DNA of 64,000 nucleotides from DAOMNO01 sp035443885 (GCA_035443885.1 DAOMNO010000016.1:1-64000); one strand, 5' to 3'; shown: positions 1-7,726, numbered from the stretch's first letter. A program made the numbers and translations. The notes: generated by a model not told the origin, from the sequence alone.

Positions 1-69
1 TGGGGACCGACGGGGCCGGGGGGTTTGAATGATGAGTGTGTTCTCCAGTCAGATTCAGCTTGGCCGTAG
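1..69 (+). CDS. C-terminal end of an upstream protein, possibly dockerin-type (partial)
   Basis: Frame 1 is open from the window edge and stops at 67-69. The first residues read WGPTGPGG, which resembles the way planctomycete dockerin repeats often end, followed by about 14 unremarkable residues. Only 22 codons are visible, so the call rests on that short motif. It overlaps the next reading frame by about 40 bases. It may be the tail of a secreted dockerin protein or simply open sequence. Confidence 0.3.
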   Translation, partial: WGPTGPGGLNDECVLQSDSAWP

Positions 70-391
70 GACCGTTCATCGCACATTCCTGATGTATCCG
101 GAGTCCTACTGCCGCGCGGACCTCAACGGCGACTTCCGAGTGGATGTGCAAGATTTGCTCATCCTGCTGGCGAACTGGGGGCCTTGCCCGGGCTTCGACA
201 CGGCGGTGTTGTCGCTGAGCGATCTGCTGACCGAAGCAGGAATCACCCAGCAGCAGTTCAATGAGTTCCTTGAAGTCATGATGAGTGGCAGCGATCGACA
301 GAAAGCTCGCTGGAGTTGCTACTTCAAGAACCGTGTGATGCAGTGCGTGAACTGTCCGCAGTGCATTGGGACGGACCCGTTCGCCAACTGA
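29..391 (+). CDS. Small protein with one dockerin-like motif and a Cys-rich tail
   Basis: The protein has 120 residues. Residues 28-54 hold a single dockerin-like repeat (ADLNGDFRVDVQDLLILL followed by ANWGPCPG), the kind seen at the ends of secreted Phycisphaerae proteins. A predicted helix (SLSDLLTEAGITQQQFNEF) follows, then a tail with MQCVNCPQCIGTDPFAN. No signal peptide is visible at this start (ATGATG), so this may be the 3' part of a longer gene broken by a frameshift near base 26, or a start inside a remnant. The tail motif recurs at 1089-1142, marking a tandem duplication. Function is unknown; the dockerin suggests a surface or secreted location. Confidence 0.5.
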   Translation: MMSVFSSQIQLGRRTVHRTFLMYPESYCRADLNGDFRVDVQDLLILLANWGPCPGFDTAVLSLSDLLTEAGITQQQFNEFLEVMMSGSDRQKARWSCYFKNRVMQCVNCPQCIGTDPFAN

Positions 392-406
392 GATATCAAG
401 CATATG

Positions 407-434
407 CCCCGGACGGCCAACGGGTCGTCCGGGG
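407..434 (+). terminator. Stem-loop after the dockerin ORF, possible terminator
   Basis: CCCCGGACG (407-415) pairs perfectly with CGTCCGGGG (426-434), and TTT follows. The T run is short, so termination may be weak or the hairpin may act as a processing site. A hairpin at the matching place in the second duplicated unit (1153-1183) supports a function. Confidence 0.45.
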
Positions 435-456
435 TTTCAGCAATGGAGATGATGAC

Positions 457-1029
457 ATGAAAGTTACTCTTGTAAGCATCGCGATTCTTCTGGGTTGCTG
501 CGCCGCAGCAGATGGCGCTGTCGTCCAATACACGAACAAGGCGGCGTGGCAGAGTGCTGTCGGCACGCACACGACGATCGATTTTACGGGCCACTCATTT
601 GGCGCACCTGTTCTGCCTCATCACTATGCCGACCTCGGCGTCACCTTCACCGGGCAGCAGTTGGGGTATTTTCATTCAAGCGGGTTGTTCAATGATGGCG
701 AAGGGATCCGATCTAACAATGACACCCTGTGGGCGACGTTCGACGAACCACAACGTGCTATTGCTGTTGATTATCCCGGACAAATCAGGTTCCAGCTCTA
801 CAGTAATGGACAACTCATATTTACAAGCATCCTATTTTCTCCCGGGATGGGTCAGACACAAGCTTTTGCCGGCTTGATCTCGGATCAGTCGTTTGATGCG
901 GTACACCTTTATCGAGTCAATTCAACATATGTGTACATCGACGATCTCCACTTCGGGATCCCCACGCCCGGCGCGCTGAGTGTGTTCGCGCTCACTGCGT
1001 TCGGCTGCCGCCGACGGAGGCGATCATGA
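457..1029 (+). CDS. Secreted PEP-CTERM-like protein, copy 1
   Basis: The protein has 190 residues. It starts MKVTLVSIAILLGCCAAADG, a convincing signal peptide, and ends PTPGALSVFALTAFGCRRRRRS. That end (Pro-rich motif, hydrophobic stretch, arginine cluster) is the layout of PEP-CTERM-type sorting tails, which anchor and then release exported proteins through an exosortase. The middle is a beta-rich domain with FTGHSFGAPV, GVTFTG and a late YIDDLHFG motif. The protein at 1208-1786 is a clear paralogue along its whole length. The chosen ATG comes directly before the signal peptide; a longer in-frame opening exists upstream but would bury the signal. Ligand and function are unknown. Confidence 0.8.
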   Translation: MKVTLVSIAILLGCCAAADGAVVQYTNKAAWQSAVGTHTTIDFTGHSFGAPVLPHHYADLGVTFTGQQLGYFHSSGLFNDGEGIRSNNDTLWATFDEPQRAIAVDYPGQIRFQLYSNGQLIFTSILFSPGMGQTQAFAGLISDQSFDAVHLYRVNSTYVYIDDLHFGIPTPGALSVFALTAFGCRRRRRS

Positions 1030-1142
1030 CCGGCAGCGCCTCGCAGCGCACGAAGGATAACTGGACATGCTGGATGCAGAACTACCTGATGCAATGTGTA
1101 AACTGCCCAACCTGCCCCGGCATTGATCCGTTCGCAAACTAA
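1026..1142 (+). CDS. 38-residue Cys-rich ORF, duplicated 3' remnant
   Basis: An ATGA junction links this ORF to the stop of the preceding PEP-CTERM-like gene. The product ends MQCVNCPTCPGIDPFAN, almost the same as the last 17 residues of the dockerin ORF that ends at 391 (MQCVNCPQCIGTDPFAN); the preceding residues are also related (RWSCYF versus NWTCWM). Both copies are followed by a hairpin and, exactly 65 bases after the stop, by a PEP-CTERM-like gene. The simplest reading is that this is the 3' end of the dockerin gene carried along in a 751-base tandem duplication. Whether it is translated is unknown. Confidence 0.4.
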   Translation: MTGSASQRTKDNWTCWMQNYLMQCVNCPTCPGIDPFAN

Positions 1143-1152
1143 CACCCCAAGG

Positions 1153-1183
1153 GGCCGAAGGCCGCACGTGGCGGCCTTCGGCC
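1153..1183 (+). terminator. 13-bp perfect stem-loop without a T run
   Basis: GGCCGAAGGCCGC (1153-1165) pairs perfectly with GCGGCCTTCGGCC (1171-1183) around a 5-base loop. No T tract follows on either strand. It occupies the same place as the hairpin at 407-434 in the first duplicated unit. It may be a weak terminator, an RNA stability element or a processing site. Confidence 0.4.
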
Positions 1184-1207
1184 ATTCATCTGAATGGAGT
1201 GACCATC

Positions 1208-1786
1208 ATGACCAAGAACACCATTTTCATTATGACCATACTTGTGTTGATGAGCCAGACCGCTTCCGCTGCAACGGTGCAGCATTTCAACAACAAAGAT
1301 GCGTGGCGTGCGGTCGTCGGCGAGTATGACACCATTGACTTTACGGGGTATCCAACAGGCACTCAGATTGTTGACCAGTATTCGCATCAGGGTGTTCTAT
1401 TTGAAGGAGCTCCTATCGTTCATTCAACAGGCTCATACGTCAATGATAACTGGGGCGTTCACGCACTCGGTGGTATGTGGTTGCACTTCGATCAACCCAT
1501 CCAGTGGTTTGCTGCGGAGCATCCGGGATCGATCCGGTATCAATTCTTTCGAGACGGCACTCTGCTGGCCACAAGCGGAAACATGGGGGTTGGCGGCTCT
1601 GGCAACTTCAGCGGAGTGTTACTCGATGAACCGTTTGACACTATATATTTGTTTCGCTCCTTTCCAAGTGAGAACTGGGTCTTCGTTGATGACATTCACT
1701 TCGGCCCGCCGATCCCCGCGCCTGGCGCGCTGGGGGTGTTCGCGCTCGCTGCGTTCAGCGCGAGATCGCGCAGGCGAAGAGCATGA
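1208..1786 (+). CDS. Secreted PEP-CTERM-like protein, copy 2
   Basis: The protein has 192 residues and is a paralogue of the one at 457-1029. It has an N-terminal signal peptide (MTKNTIFIMTILVLMSQTASA), a middle domain with FTGYPTGTQI, GVLFEG and FVDDIHFG, and a tail PAPGALGVFALAAFSARSRRRRA that fits the PEP-CTERM pattern. An in-frame GTG lies nine bases upstream, but ATG at 1208 has GGAG at a good distance and gives a cleaner signal peptide. Equal spacing from the upstream stop in both copies indicates tandem duplication. Function is unknown; exosortase processing is inferred from the tail only. Confidence 0.8.
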   Translation: MTKNTIFIMTILVLMSQTASAATVQHFNNKDAWRAVVGEYDTIDFTGYPTGTQIVDQYSHQGVLFEGAPIVHSTGSYVNDNWGVHALGGMWLHFDQPIQWFAAEHPGSIRYQFFRDGTLLATSGNMGVGGSGNFSGVLLDEPFDTIYLFRSFPSENWVFVDDIHFGPPIPAPGALGVFALAAFSARSRRRRA

Positions 1787-1867
1787 CCGACCGAATGAAC
1801 GACAGCGGACGGAGCACGCCTGAGACTCCATCACATCACATTCCGCGACACTTGAACTCAACTCGCT

Positions 1868-2560
1868 CTAACGCTTCGTTCGCGTTTTTCCGTTCGAGCA
1901 GAACTCCTGGCAGACCGGATGCTCGCTGCACAATGCGGCTCGTGCCCGGCATGCGCGCCGCCCATGCCAGATCAGCAAATGACTGAGCAAGGTCCACTGT
2001 TCGGGCGGAAACAACGCCATCAAGTCAAGCTCGATCTTCTTCGCGTCCGTCTCACGGGTCAGACCGAGTCGATGTCCGACTCGCATGACGTGGGTATCAA
2101 CGACTACGCCAACGTTGACGCCGAACGCATTGCCGAGGACGACGTTGGCCGTCTTGCGGGCCACACCCCGCAGCGTCAGCAGTTCTTCCATGCTAGAAGG
2201 CACTTCGCCGCCGTACACTTCAACAATGCGACGCATCGCTTCGTGCACGGATTTGGCCTTACTTCGAAAGAGACCGATTGAGCTGATGTACGGCTCAATC
2301 TGCTCGGGCACCGCCTTCGCATAGTGGGCTGGCGTCGGAAACTTCTTGAATAAACGAGGCGTGGCCTTGTTCACGCCTGCATCGGTCGCTTGTGCGGAGA
2401 GGATCGTCGCAACCAGAAGCTCGTGCGGCGTGGAGTAGTCAAGCTCGCAGTGCGCATCAGGGTAGTGCTTCAGCAATGCCGCATAGACGCGTTGTGCGCG
2501 AGCCTTTTGAGCGGCAGTCTTGCGCGGCAGTGGCGGCGATCGCTTCTTCACAACGCTCAT
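1868..2560 (-). CDS. nth: Endonuclease III, DNA glycosylase/AP lyase
   Basis: The protein has 230 residues, normal for the family. It removes oxidised pyrimidines from DNA and cuts the abasic site in base excision repair. Visible hallmarks are HELLVATILSAQATD, the helix-hairpin-helix LRGVARKTANVVL with the catalytic lysine, and VDTHVMRV with the catalytic aspartate. Four cysteines near the C terminus should hold a [4Fe-4S] cluster, but their spacing is C-x6-C-x5-C-x3-C, not the usual C-x6-C-x2-C-x5-C. It is the last gene of a three-gene unit after moaE and a membrane protein; its ATG overlaps the stop of that membrane protein by four bases. Confidence 0.93.
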   Translation of the reverse strand: MSVVKKRSPPLPRKTAAQKARAQRVYAALLKHYPDAHCELDYSTPHELLVATILSAQATDAGVNKATPRLFKKFPTPAHYAKAVPEQIEPYISSIGLFRSKAKSVHEAMRRIVEVYGGEVPSSMEELLTLRGVARKTANVVLGNAFGVNVGVVVDTHVMRVGHRLGLTRETDAKKIELDLMALFPPEQWTLLSHLLIWHGRRACRARAALCSEHPVCQEFCSNGKTRTKR

Positions 2561-3195
2561 CCCTTCTTCAGCAGCTTCGGCGTTTCCAGCCCGCTCTTGT
2601 TGTCATCTTCACGAGCCGGCGGCGGTCCGAGCACGACGGCAGACGCTGCAACCGACACCAGCAACAGCAGCAACGTGCTATTGAACAAGCGGGAAGCACG
2701 CGGATGGTTCGCTGTGAACGCTGCATAGTGGCGGTCAGCAGTCTCTACATCCCCTGCCTGAGCCGCGCTCCAGTATGCTCGCAGATCGCGATTCATGTCA
2801 GGTGAAACTGCAAGCACGCGATACGTAAACAACGCCAACGCACCGCCGATGCACAGCACGCGCACGATGCTCCAGAGCGAGACTGATCGACGAGCATGAC
2901 GCCTGAAGATCGTCAACTGCATCAGAACCGTTACCAGCACGACTGCGCCCGCCGCAACCTGCGCGAGATCGACAAAGGTGAAAATCGGTTCCATCACGTG
3001 CCCGGCTGCGATCCTGCCATGCGTGCCGCGCGGAGCTTGAAACTGAGCGAACTTCTCCAGATGAACGCCAAGTTCAGGATCGGGCAGCACCGTGAACGTA
3101 CCCGTCGCGGCAACGCCCGCGGAAATGAGCACACCCACCCAGATCGTCAAAGCCAGCCAATAGATTGCATTGCAGAACGGAGCCGCACCTCGCAT
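2557..3195 (-). CDS. Four-helix membrane protein, DUF4149-like
   Basis: The product has 212 residues and about four membrane segments: residues 8-30 (YWLALTIWVGVLISAG), about 75-95, about 108-128 and 178-195 (STLLLLLVSVAASAVVLG). The arrangement resembles small inner-membrane proteins of the DUF4149 type, but the match is by eye. The ATG directly follows the TAG of moaE, and its own stop overlaps the start of nth, so the three genes are likely co-transcribed and perhaps translationally coupled. No catalytic motif is visible. Confidence 0.75.
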   Translation of the reverse strand: MRGAAPFCNAIYWLALTIWVGVLISAGVAATGTFTVLPDPELGVHLEKFAQFQAPRGTHGRIAAGHVMEPIFTFVDLAQVAAGAVVLVTVLMQLTIFRRHARRSVSLWSIVRVLCIGGALALFTYRVLAVSPDMNRDLRAYWSAAQAGDVETADRHYAAFTANHPRASRLFNSTLLLLLVSVAASAVVLGPPPAREDDNKSGLETPKLLKKG

Positions 3196-3657
3196 CTAGG
3201 CCTCCCTTGCTGAATCGTTTGCCGCTGACACCGGCTGCCCGTTCACCCACGTTGTGCCGGATTCCCACTCCTCTCGCTTCCAGATTGGCGCGGTGCGTTT
3301 TAACTCGTCGATCAGGAACCGACACGCCTCAAACGCTTCAGCGCGATGAGCGCAACACACGCGAATCATCACGCTGGCACTTCCTACGGGAACTTCGCCC
3401 ACCGCGTGATGAATACACACATTTCTGCAGCCCCATCTCGCAACCGCAACTTCTGCCAGTTCCCGAAGCGTTCGCTCCGCAAGCGAACGATGCACTTCAT
3501 ACGAAAGTCGCAGCAGGCGACCGTGGCGCTGATGAGATTCCGCGCGAGTGCGACCGATGAAGATGCACTCACCGCCCGCACCGTCCGGCACATCACCCGC
3601 CGAATACGTTACGGGGCGGTCGAGCAACTGCACATCAATGATCGCCGCACTGGACAT
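3196..3657 (-). CDS. moaE: Molybdopterin synthase catalytic subunit MoaE
   Basis: The protein has 153 residues. MoaE uses the thiocarboxylate of MoaD to put two sulfurs on precursor Z, giving molybdopterin. Visible features are the N-terminal GECIFIGRTR, the central YEVHRSLAER, IHHAVGEVPVGSASV with the conserved His/Gly pattern, and LKRTAPIWKREEW, which carries the two lysines of the active site. MoaD and the other moa genes are not in this window, so MoaE stands apart from the rest of its pathway. It is the first gene of the moaE-membrane protein-nth unit. Confidence 0.92.
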   Translation of the reverse strand: MSSAAIIDVQLLDRPVTYSAGDVPDGAGGECIFIGRTRAESHQRHGRLLRLSYEVHRSLAERTLRELAEVAVARWGCRNVCIHHAVGEVPVGSASVMIRVCCAHRAEAFEACRFLIDELKRTAPIWKREEWESGTTWVNGQPVSAANDSAREA

Positions 3658-3716
3658 CCCAGCATCCTAGCGAAGCGCGATCGGTTCCGTCAGCCCGCGC
3701 TCTATACTGGCAGCCA

Positions 3717-4487
3717 ATGTCAGGGTTGTTTCCCGATAGCAGTCTGAACGATCTTGCCCCGACGCTGGCAGCGTTGCCAGATGAACCTCGGCGGGCGATG
3801 GATCGCCTGCGCGAACTGCGATTTCGCTTCGTTCAGTTGAGCGCATCGCAGCCAGGCCTCAAACCTCGCGATTTGGACCATTCCGCTCGGCGCGATCTCA
3901 TTTCAACCCTGCGAAGGCGCGAGATTGAGATTGCAGGCGTGGATATCTGGATTCCCGTCGAGCATTTCAGCGATGCGTCGCACGTCGATCGTGCCGTAAA
4001 TGCCGCCGTGGACGCGGTCGTTTTCGCAGCGGACCTCGGCCGCGTACCGCTCAGCCTGACTCTGCCATCTGATGCCGAATCCCAGAACCCCCCTGCGAAT
4101 GAAGCAACTGCCGCCGTGATCGCAGCATGTGAACGATACGGTGTGCCGCTTGCCGATCATGCGGTGCCCGCCAGCAAACGACCTCGACATGACCTGCTGG
4201 GTATCGGCATCGACCCCGTGGCGTGGCAGGCCTCTTCGGGCGGATTTGATGCTGCTCAAATCGCATCGAGCGTGCCTCGGTGGATTCTCGCCGCGCGGCT
4301 CGGCGACCTCTCAAGGACCGGCTCGCGCCAACCGCCCGGCCAACCCGGTGGGCGGCTGAACCTTCAGGAGTACCGCATCGCGCTGAGCGCAGCAGGATAT
4401 GGCCGCCCTGTCATTCTGGATGCTCGTCAATGGAACGACCCTTGGCAGGCGGTCCAAATCGCTCGGCAGGCCTGGCACGATGCATGA
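3717..4487 (+). CDS. Degenerate TIM-barrel protein next to queE
   Basis: The protein has 256 residues and reads like a worn member of the sugar-phosphate isomerase/AP-endonuclease 2 TIM-barrel fold: alternating beta/alpha segments such as FRFVQLSAS, IEIAGVDIWIP, VDAVVFAADLG and RPVILDARQW. The usual metal-binding His/Glu/Asp set is not obvious, so it may be non-catalytic or use other residues. It lies 44 bases before queE in the same direction, and a second barrel protein follows queD, so a link with 7-deazapurine metabolism is possible but inferred only from position. Function is unknown. Confidence 0.65.
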   Translation: MSGLFPDSSLNDLAPTLAALPDEPRRAMDRLRELRFRFVQLSASQPGLKPRDLDHSARRDLISTLRRREIEIAGVDIWIPVEHFSDASHVDRAVNAAVDAVVFAADLGRVPLSLTLPSDAESQNPPANEATAAVIAACERYGVPLADHAVPASKRPRHDLLGIGIDPVAWQASSGGFDAAQIASSVPRWILAARLGDLSRTGSRQPPGQPGGRLNLQEYRIALSAAGYGRPVILDARQWNDPWQAVQIARQAWHDA

Positions 4488-4531
4488 CCGCATGCCGAAA
4501 CCGCTGCACAAGCGGTCTATGATGTCCGCTC

Positions 4532-5227
4532 ATGCAGGACACGCTGCGAATCAACGAAGTTTTCTTTTCGATCCAAGGTGAATCAACCTGGGCAGGCTGC
4601 CCGTGCGTGTTCATTCGGCTCACCGGCTGCCACCTGCGCTGCACATATTGCGATACGGAATACGCCTTCAAGGAAGGCGCGACGCGATCCATCGACGACA
4701 TACTCGCAGAGGTCTGTTCCCATCCGTGCAATCTCGTGGAAATCACCGGCGGTGAGCCGCTCCTGCAGAAACGAGTCCATACGCTCATCACCCGGCTTTG
4801 TGATCTCGGCAAAACTGTCCTCATCGAAACATCCGGCGCGTGCGATATCAGCGTGTGTGATCCGCGAGCGATTCGCATCCTCGACCTGAAAACCCCCGGC
4901 AGTGGCGAGGCCGAGCGCAATCTGTGGACCAACCTGGACTGTCTGACCCCTTGCGATGAGGTGAAGTTCGTCATCACCAGCCGCGAGGACTACGACTGGG
5001 CGAAGAACGTGATTGAAACGCACAATCTCGGCGCACGCTGCGGCGCGGTGCTCATGTCTGCCGTATTTGAGCAACCGCCGGGCCTTGAGATCGCTGGTTG
5101 CCCGTCATTGAATCCACGTTCACTGGCAGAATGGATGCTCCACGACCCGCCGAAGCGAGGCGGGCCGATCCGGATGCAGACGCAGTTGCACAAGATCATT
5201 TGGGAGCCGCAGACGCGCGGCGTGTAA
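4532..5227 (+). CDS. queE: 7-carboxy-7-deazaguanine synthase, radical SAM
   Basis: The protein has 231 residues. QueE turns 6-carboxytetrahydropterin into 7-carboxy-7-deazaguanine, the step that builds the deazapurine ring on the way to preQ0 and queuosine. The N terminus has FFSIQGESTWAG and the cluster motif GCHLRCTYCDTEYAF, with the three cysteines of the C-x3-C-x2-C radical SAM site. EITGGEPLLQ is the SAM-contact strand typical of the family. The gene lies 48 bases before queD, whose product supplies its substrate. QueC and QueF are not seen in the window. Confidence 0.95.
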   Translation: MQDTLRINEVFFSIQGESTWAGCPCVFIRLTGCHLRCTYCDTEYAFKEGATRSIDDILAEVCSHPCNLVEITGGEPLLQKRVHTLITRLCDLGKTVLIETSGACDISVCDPRAIRILDLKTPGSGEAERNLWTNLDCLTPCDEVKFVITSREDYDWAKNVIETHNLGARCGAVLMSAVFEQPPGLEIAGCPSLNPRSLAEWMLHDPPKRGGPIRMQTQLHKIIWEPQTRGV

Positions 5228-5275
5228 CGCAACTTTCGTCAGGATCACTACACTGTCCGCTTATTCACGAGCCAC

Positions 5276-5638
5276 ATGCACGTTCGCCTTGCCAAGACGT
5301 TCGAATTTGAAGCCGCCCACTTTCTGCCTTCGTTTCCCGAAGGGCACAAGTGCCGGCGGATGCATGGTCATTCATTTCGAGTCGATGTCATCGTTGAAGG
5401 CGTGATTCCAAGAGGTCAGCACCACCTGATCGACTACGGCGAGATCAAGGCTGCGATTGATCCACTGCGTGAGCGGCTGGACCATTACTGCCTGAACGAG
5501 ATCGAGGGGCTTGAACACCCGACAAGTGAAGTCATCGCCAAATGGCTGTGGGACCGCCTTAAGCCCGCCCTGCCTCTGCTAGCCGAGATTCACGTGCATG
5601 AAACCTGCACGAGCCGATGCGAGTATCGCGGAACGTGA
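5276..5638 (+). CDS. queD: 6-carboxytetrahydropterin synthase QueD
   Basis: The protein has 120 residues, the normal length. QueD converts 7,8-dihydroneopterin triphosphate to 6-carboxytetrahydropterin, the substrate of QueE encoded just upstream. Zinc ligands are visible in FEAAHFLPS and MHGHSF, the catalytic cysteine sits in GHKCRRMHGH, and the C-terminal VHETCTSRCEYRG holds the conserved glutamate. Its stop codon overlaps the ATG of the next gene as TGATG, which suggests coupled translation with the TIM-barrel protein downstream. Confidence 0.95.
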   Translation: MHVRLAKTFEFEAAHFLPSFPEGHKCRRMHGHSFRVDVIVEGVIPRGQHHLIDYGEIKAAIDPLRERLDHYCLNEIEGLEHPTSEVIAKWLWDRLKPALPLLAEIHVHETCTSRCEYRGT

Positions 5639-6336
5639 TGCGCGGCCTCAACATTCACATCGAACATGACGCAAGCACAATCGCTGCGATGAGCAACCTT
5701 GATGCACCCGCGTGCGATGGTGTGATTGTCAAACTTGGACGGGCCGATCAGGTGCTGGCATCCACCATGCGATCAAATCCGCTGGGAAGCGGCTGGTTGC
5801 TGGACGTGGATTCGCCTTCATCCCGAATGGTAACATGGTCCGGCACACTGGCCGAACACCTCTTTGAAGCGCACCCGATGACGTGGGGGAAGCCGGGGCA
5901 TGAGGCTCTGGTTGCGTTCTGTGATGCTGCTGCACCGCAGCTCAAATCACATGGGCGCACACTGTGCTTTCAGCCTCATGCAAGGCATGTGCTGAGCGAC
6001 CCCCAATCATGTCTTCGATTCATACGTGATCGCGAAGGCCAGCCCTTTGAGATTGCTTTGGCACCCTGTTCACTTCTTGAGCCTGCCATGCTGAGCCGCC
6101 TTGAGGACCATTTGTCGCGGATGTTTGAATCGCTCGGCGGCCAGTGCGCCATGGTGATGCTGACCGATGCCGCCCTGAGCGAAGACGGCGAATCCGTCGT
6201 GCCTGTATCGCTGGGCCAGGGCATTCTGCAGCGAGATGTGGTGCGGAGCCTGTTCGAACAGCATATACCTGCGGAAACTCCCATCGTTTTACAACCGGGC
6301 AACTTGGGTGAGCAGTTAGCGTGGCTTGACGGATAG
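5638..6336 (+). CDS. Second TIM-barrel-like protein coupled to queD
   Basis: The protein has 232 residues from the ATG that overlaps the queD stop (TGATG); a longer in-frame start at 5617 lies inside queD and is less likely. The pattern of segments (DGVIVKLGRAD, SGWLLDVDSPS, TLCFQPHARH, PFEIALAPCSL, PIVLQPGN) fits a sugar-phosphate-isomerase-like TIM barrel, but motif identity is weak and metal ligands are not clear. With the protein at 3717-4487 it brackets queE-queD. A role in the pathway, such as handling a sugar-linked precursor or product, is conjecture. Confidence 0.6.
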   Translation: MRGLNIHIEHDASTIAAMSNLDAPACDGVIVKLGRADQVLASTMRSNPLGSGWLLDVDSPSSRMVTWSGTLAEHLFEAHPMTWGKPGHEALVAFCDAAAPQLKSHGRTLCFQPHARHVLSDPQSCLRFIRDREGQPFEIALAPCSLLEPAMLSRLEDHLSRMFESLGGQCAMVMLTDAALSEDGESVVPVSLGQGILQRDVVRSLFEQHIPAETPIVLQPGNLGEQLAWLDG

Positions 6337-6377
6337 GGCCGATTTCCCCGCCTGCCGTTACAATCCTGAGTCAATAG

Positions 6378-6977
6378 ATGGAGCCATTGATGTCTGAGCA
6401 GAAAACGCCGGTCGCTGCCGGTTCAAAGACCCCGAATCTGGATCACCCCACGCTGCCGCTGGTCAAGGCTGCGTTCGGCAACATCGCATTCAAGGCGACG
6501 GAGTTCCGTGGCCAGACGACGCTGATTGTGCCGCCTGCCGATCTGCACAAGGTGATGCGGTTCCTGCGCGATGATCCGCGATGCGACTACAACTTCCTCA
6601 GCGACGTAACCGCTGTGGACTATCTCGGCTATTCCGCCAAGACGCTCGGCCGGTTTGCGGTGGTCTATCTGCTGGCCAGCTACGCACACAACCGCAGGCT
6701 TACTGTCAAGGCTTTCCTTGATCCGTCCATCGACACAACAGGCATCGAACCCGATCCGTCGCTGGAAGTGGATTCCGTTACCGACATCTGGCCCGGCGCG
6801 GAATGGCGCGAGCGCGAAGTGTACGACATGTTCGGGATTCGCTTCCGCAATCACCCGGACCTCAGGCGAATCCTGCTGTGGCGCGACTTCCCTGCTCATC
6901 CACTTCGCAAAGACTACCCCTTGCGCGGCCGAGGCGAGCGAGAAATGTACCGCGTCATGGACCGCGACGCCGGGTAA
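6378..6977 (+). CDS. nuoC: NADH-quinone oxidoreductase subunit C (30 kDa)
   Basis: The protein has 199 residues. NuoC is part of the peripheral arm of respiratory complex I, linking NuoD and the iron-sulfur subunits. The signature EREVYDMFGIRFRNHPDLRR is complete, and the preceding FLSDVTAVDYLG and VDSVTDIWPGAEW are typical. No other nuo gene is in the window. The next gene, nnrE, starts nine bases later and repairs damaged NAD(P)H, so the pair makes metabolic sense. The second ATG at 6390 is an alternative start. Confidence 0.92.
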   Translation: MEPLMSEQKTPVAAGSKTPNLDHPTLPLVKAAFGNIAFKATEFRGQTTLIVPPADLHKVMRFLRDDPRCDYNFLSDVTAVDYLGYSAKTLGRFAVVYLLASYAHNRRLTVKAFLDPSIDTTGIEPDPSLEVDSVTDIWPGAEWREREVYDMFGIRFRNHPDLRRILLWRDFPAHPLRKDYPLRGRGEREMYRVMDRDAG

Positions 6978-6986
6978 CGGCGATCC

Positions 6987-7667
6987 ATGACCACTGATGC
7001 GCCATTGATCTTCGCTCGTCACTCGATCCGTGAGGTGGACCGAATCGCCATCGAAGAGTACGGCATTCCCGGTATCGTGCTCATGGAAAACGCGGCGCGC
7101 GGAGCAGCATCCATCGCGCTCGACATGCTCACTGAAACAGGCGGGCCGAAGGCCCGCAAGATTCTCATCATCTGCGGTGCGGGCAATAACGGCGGCGACG
7201 GTTACGCCATGGCGCGGCATCTGCACAACGCAGGCGCGGCGATCATCCTGATGCCCCTCGGTGAGCCTCGCCCCGGAACCGATGCGGCCATCAACCGTGA
7301 AATCTGCCGCAAGATGGGTCTGCACGAAGTGGCGGCGATCGATCGACCATTGCTTCCGAGGGTCGATCTTCTCGTCGATGCCATTTTCGGTACTGGCTTG
7401 GATCGCGCCATTACTGGTCTTGCTGCGGATATCATCGGTTGGATCAACGAATATGGCGCACCAGTCCTTGCTGTGGATGCGCCGTCCGGGCTGGATGCCG
7501 ACACGGGCAAGCCGCTTGGAGCTGCGGTTCGTGCGAATCAAACCGCAACGTTCGCCGGTTTGAAGCGAGGATTCATGTCATCTGATGCCGCTGCTTTCCT
7601 CGGAGAGGTTCACGTCGTTGATATTGGCGTGCCGAAGGAGCTGCTTGAACGGCTGGTTCGCGTATGA
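6987..7667 (+). CDS. nnrE: NAD(P)H-hydrate epimerase
   Basis: The protein has 226 residues and consists of the YjeF N-terminal domain only; the ADP-dependent dehydratase half found in many bacterial fusions is absent. The enzyme interconverts R and S forms of hydrated NAD(P)H so that the S-specific dehydratase can repair them. Visible motifs are GIPGIVLMENAARG, CGAGNNGGDGYAMARHL, VDAIFGTGLDR and VLAVDAPSGLDADTG. The gene follows nuoC by nine bases. Confidence 0.9.
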   Translation: MTTDAPLIFARHSIREVDRIAIEEYGIPGIVLMENAARGAASIALDMLTETGGPKARKILIICGAGNNGGDGYAMARHLHNAGAAIILMPLGEPRPGTDAAINREICRKMGLHEVAAIDRPLLPRVDLLVDAIFGTGLDRAITGLAADIIGWINEYGAPVLAVDAPSGLDADTGKPLGAAVRANQTATFAGLKRGFMSSDAAAFLGEVHVVDIGVPKELLERLVRV

Positions 7668-7726
7668 TCGTGCCCATCACATTTTCCTGAAACCTGCCCC
7701 ACTGACAACGAGCAACATTCCCTTCC

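Noticed and set aside
1783..1986. Open frame with an ATGA junction to the second PEP-CTERM-like gene
   Set aside because: It lacks the Cys-rich DPFAN ending seen in the first unit, has a low-complexity composition and overlaps the 3' end of nth.
3196..3657. MoaE away from other moa genes as a sign of loss
   Set aside because: Scattered moa genes are common, so the isolation alone is not informative.
6423..7541. Long open frame on the minus strand across nuoC and nnrE
   Set aside because: It is the shadow of two well-supported plus-strand genes with complete family motifs and no domain of its own.
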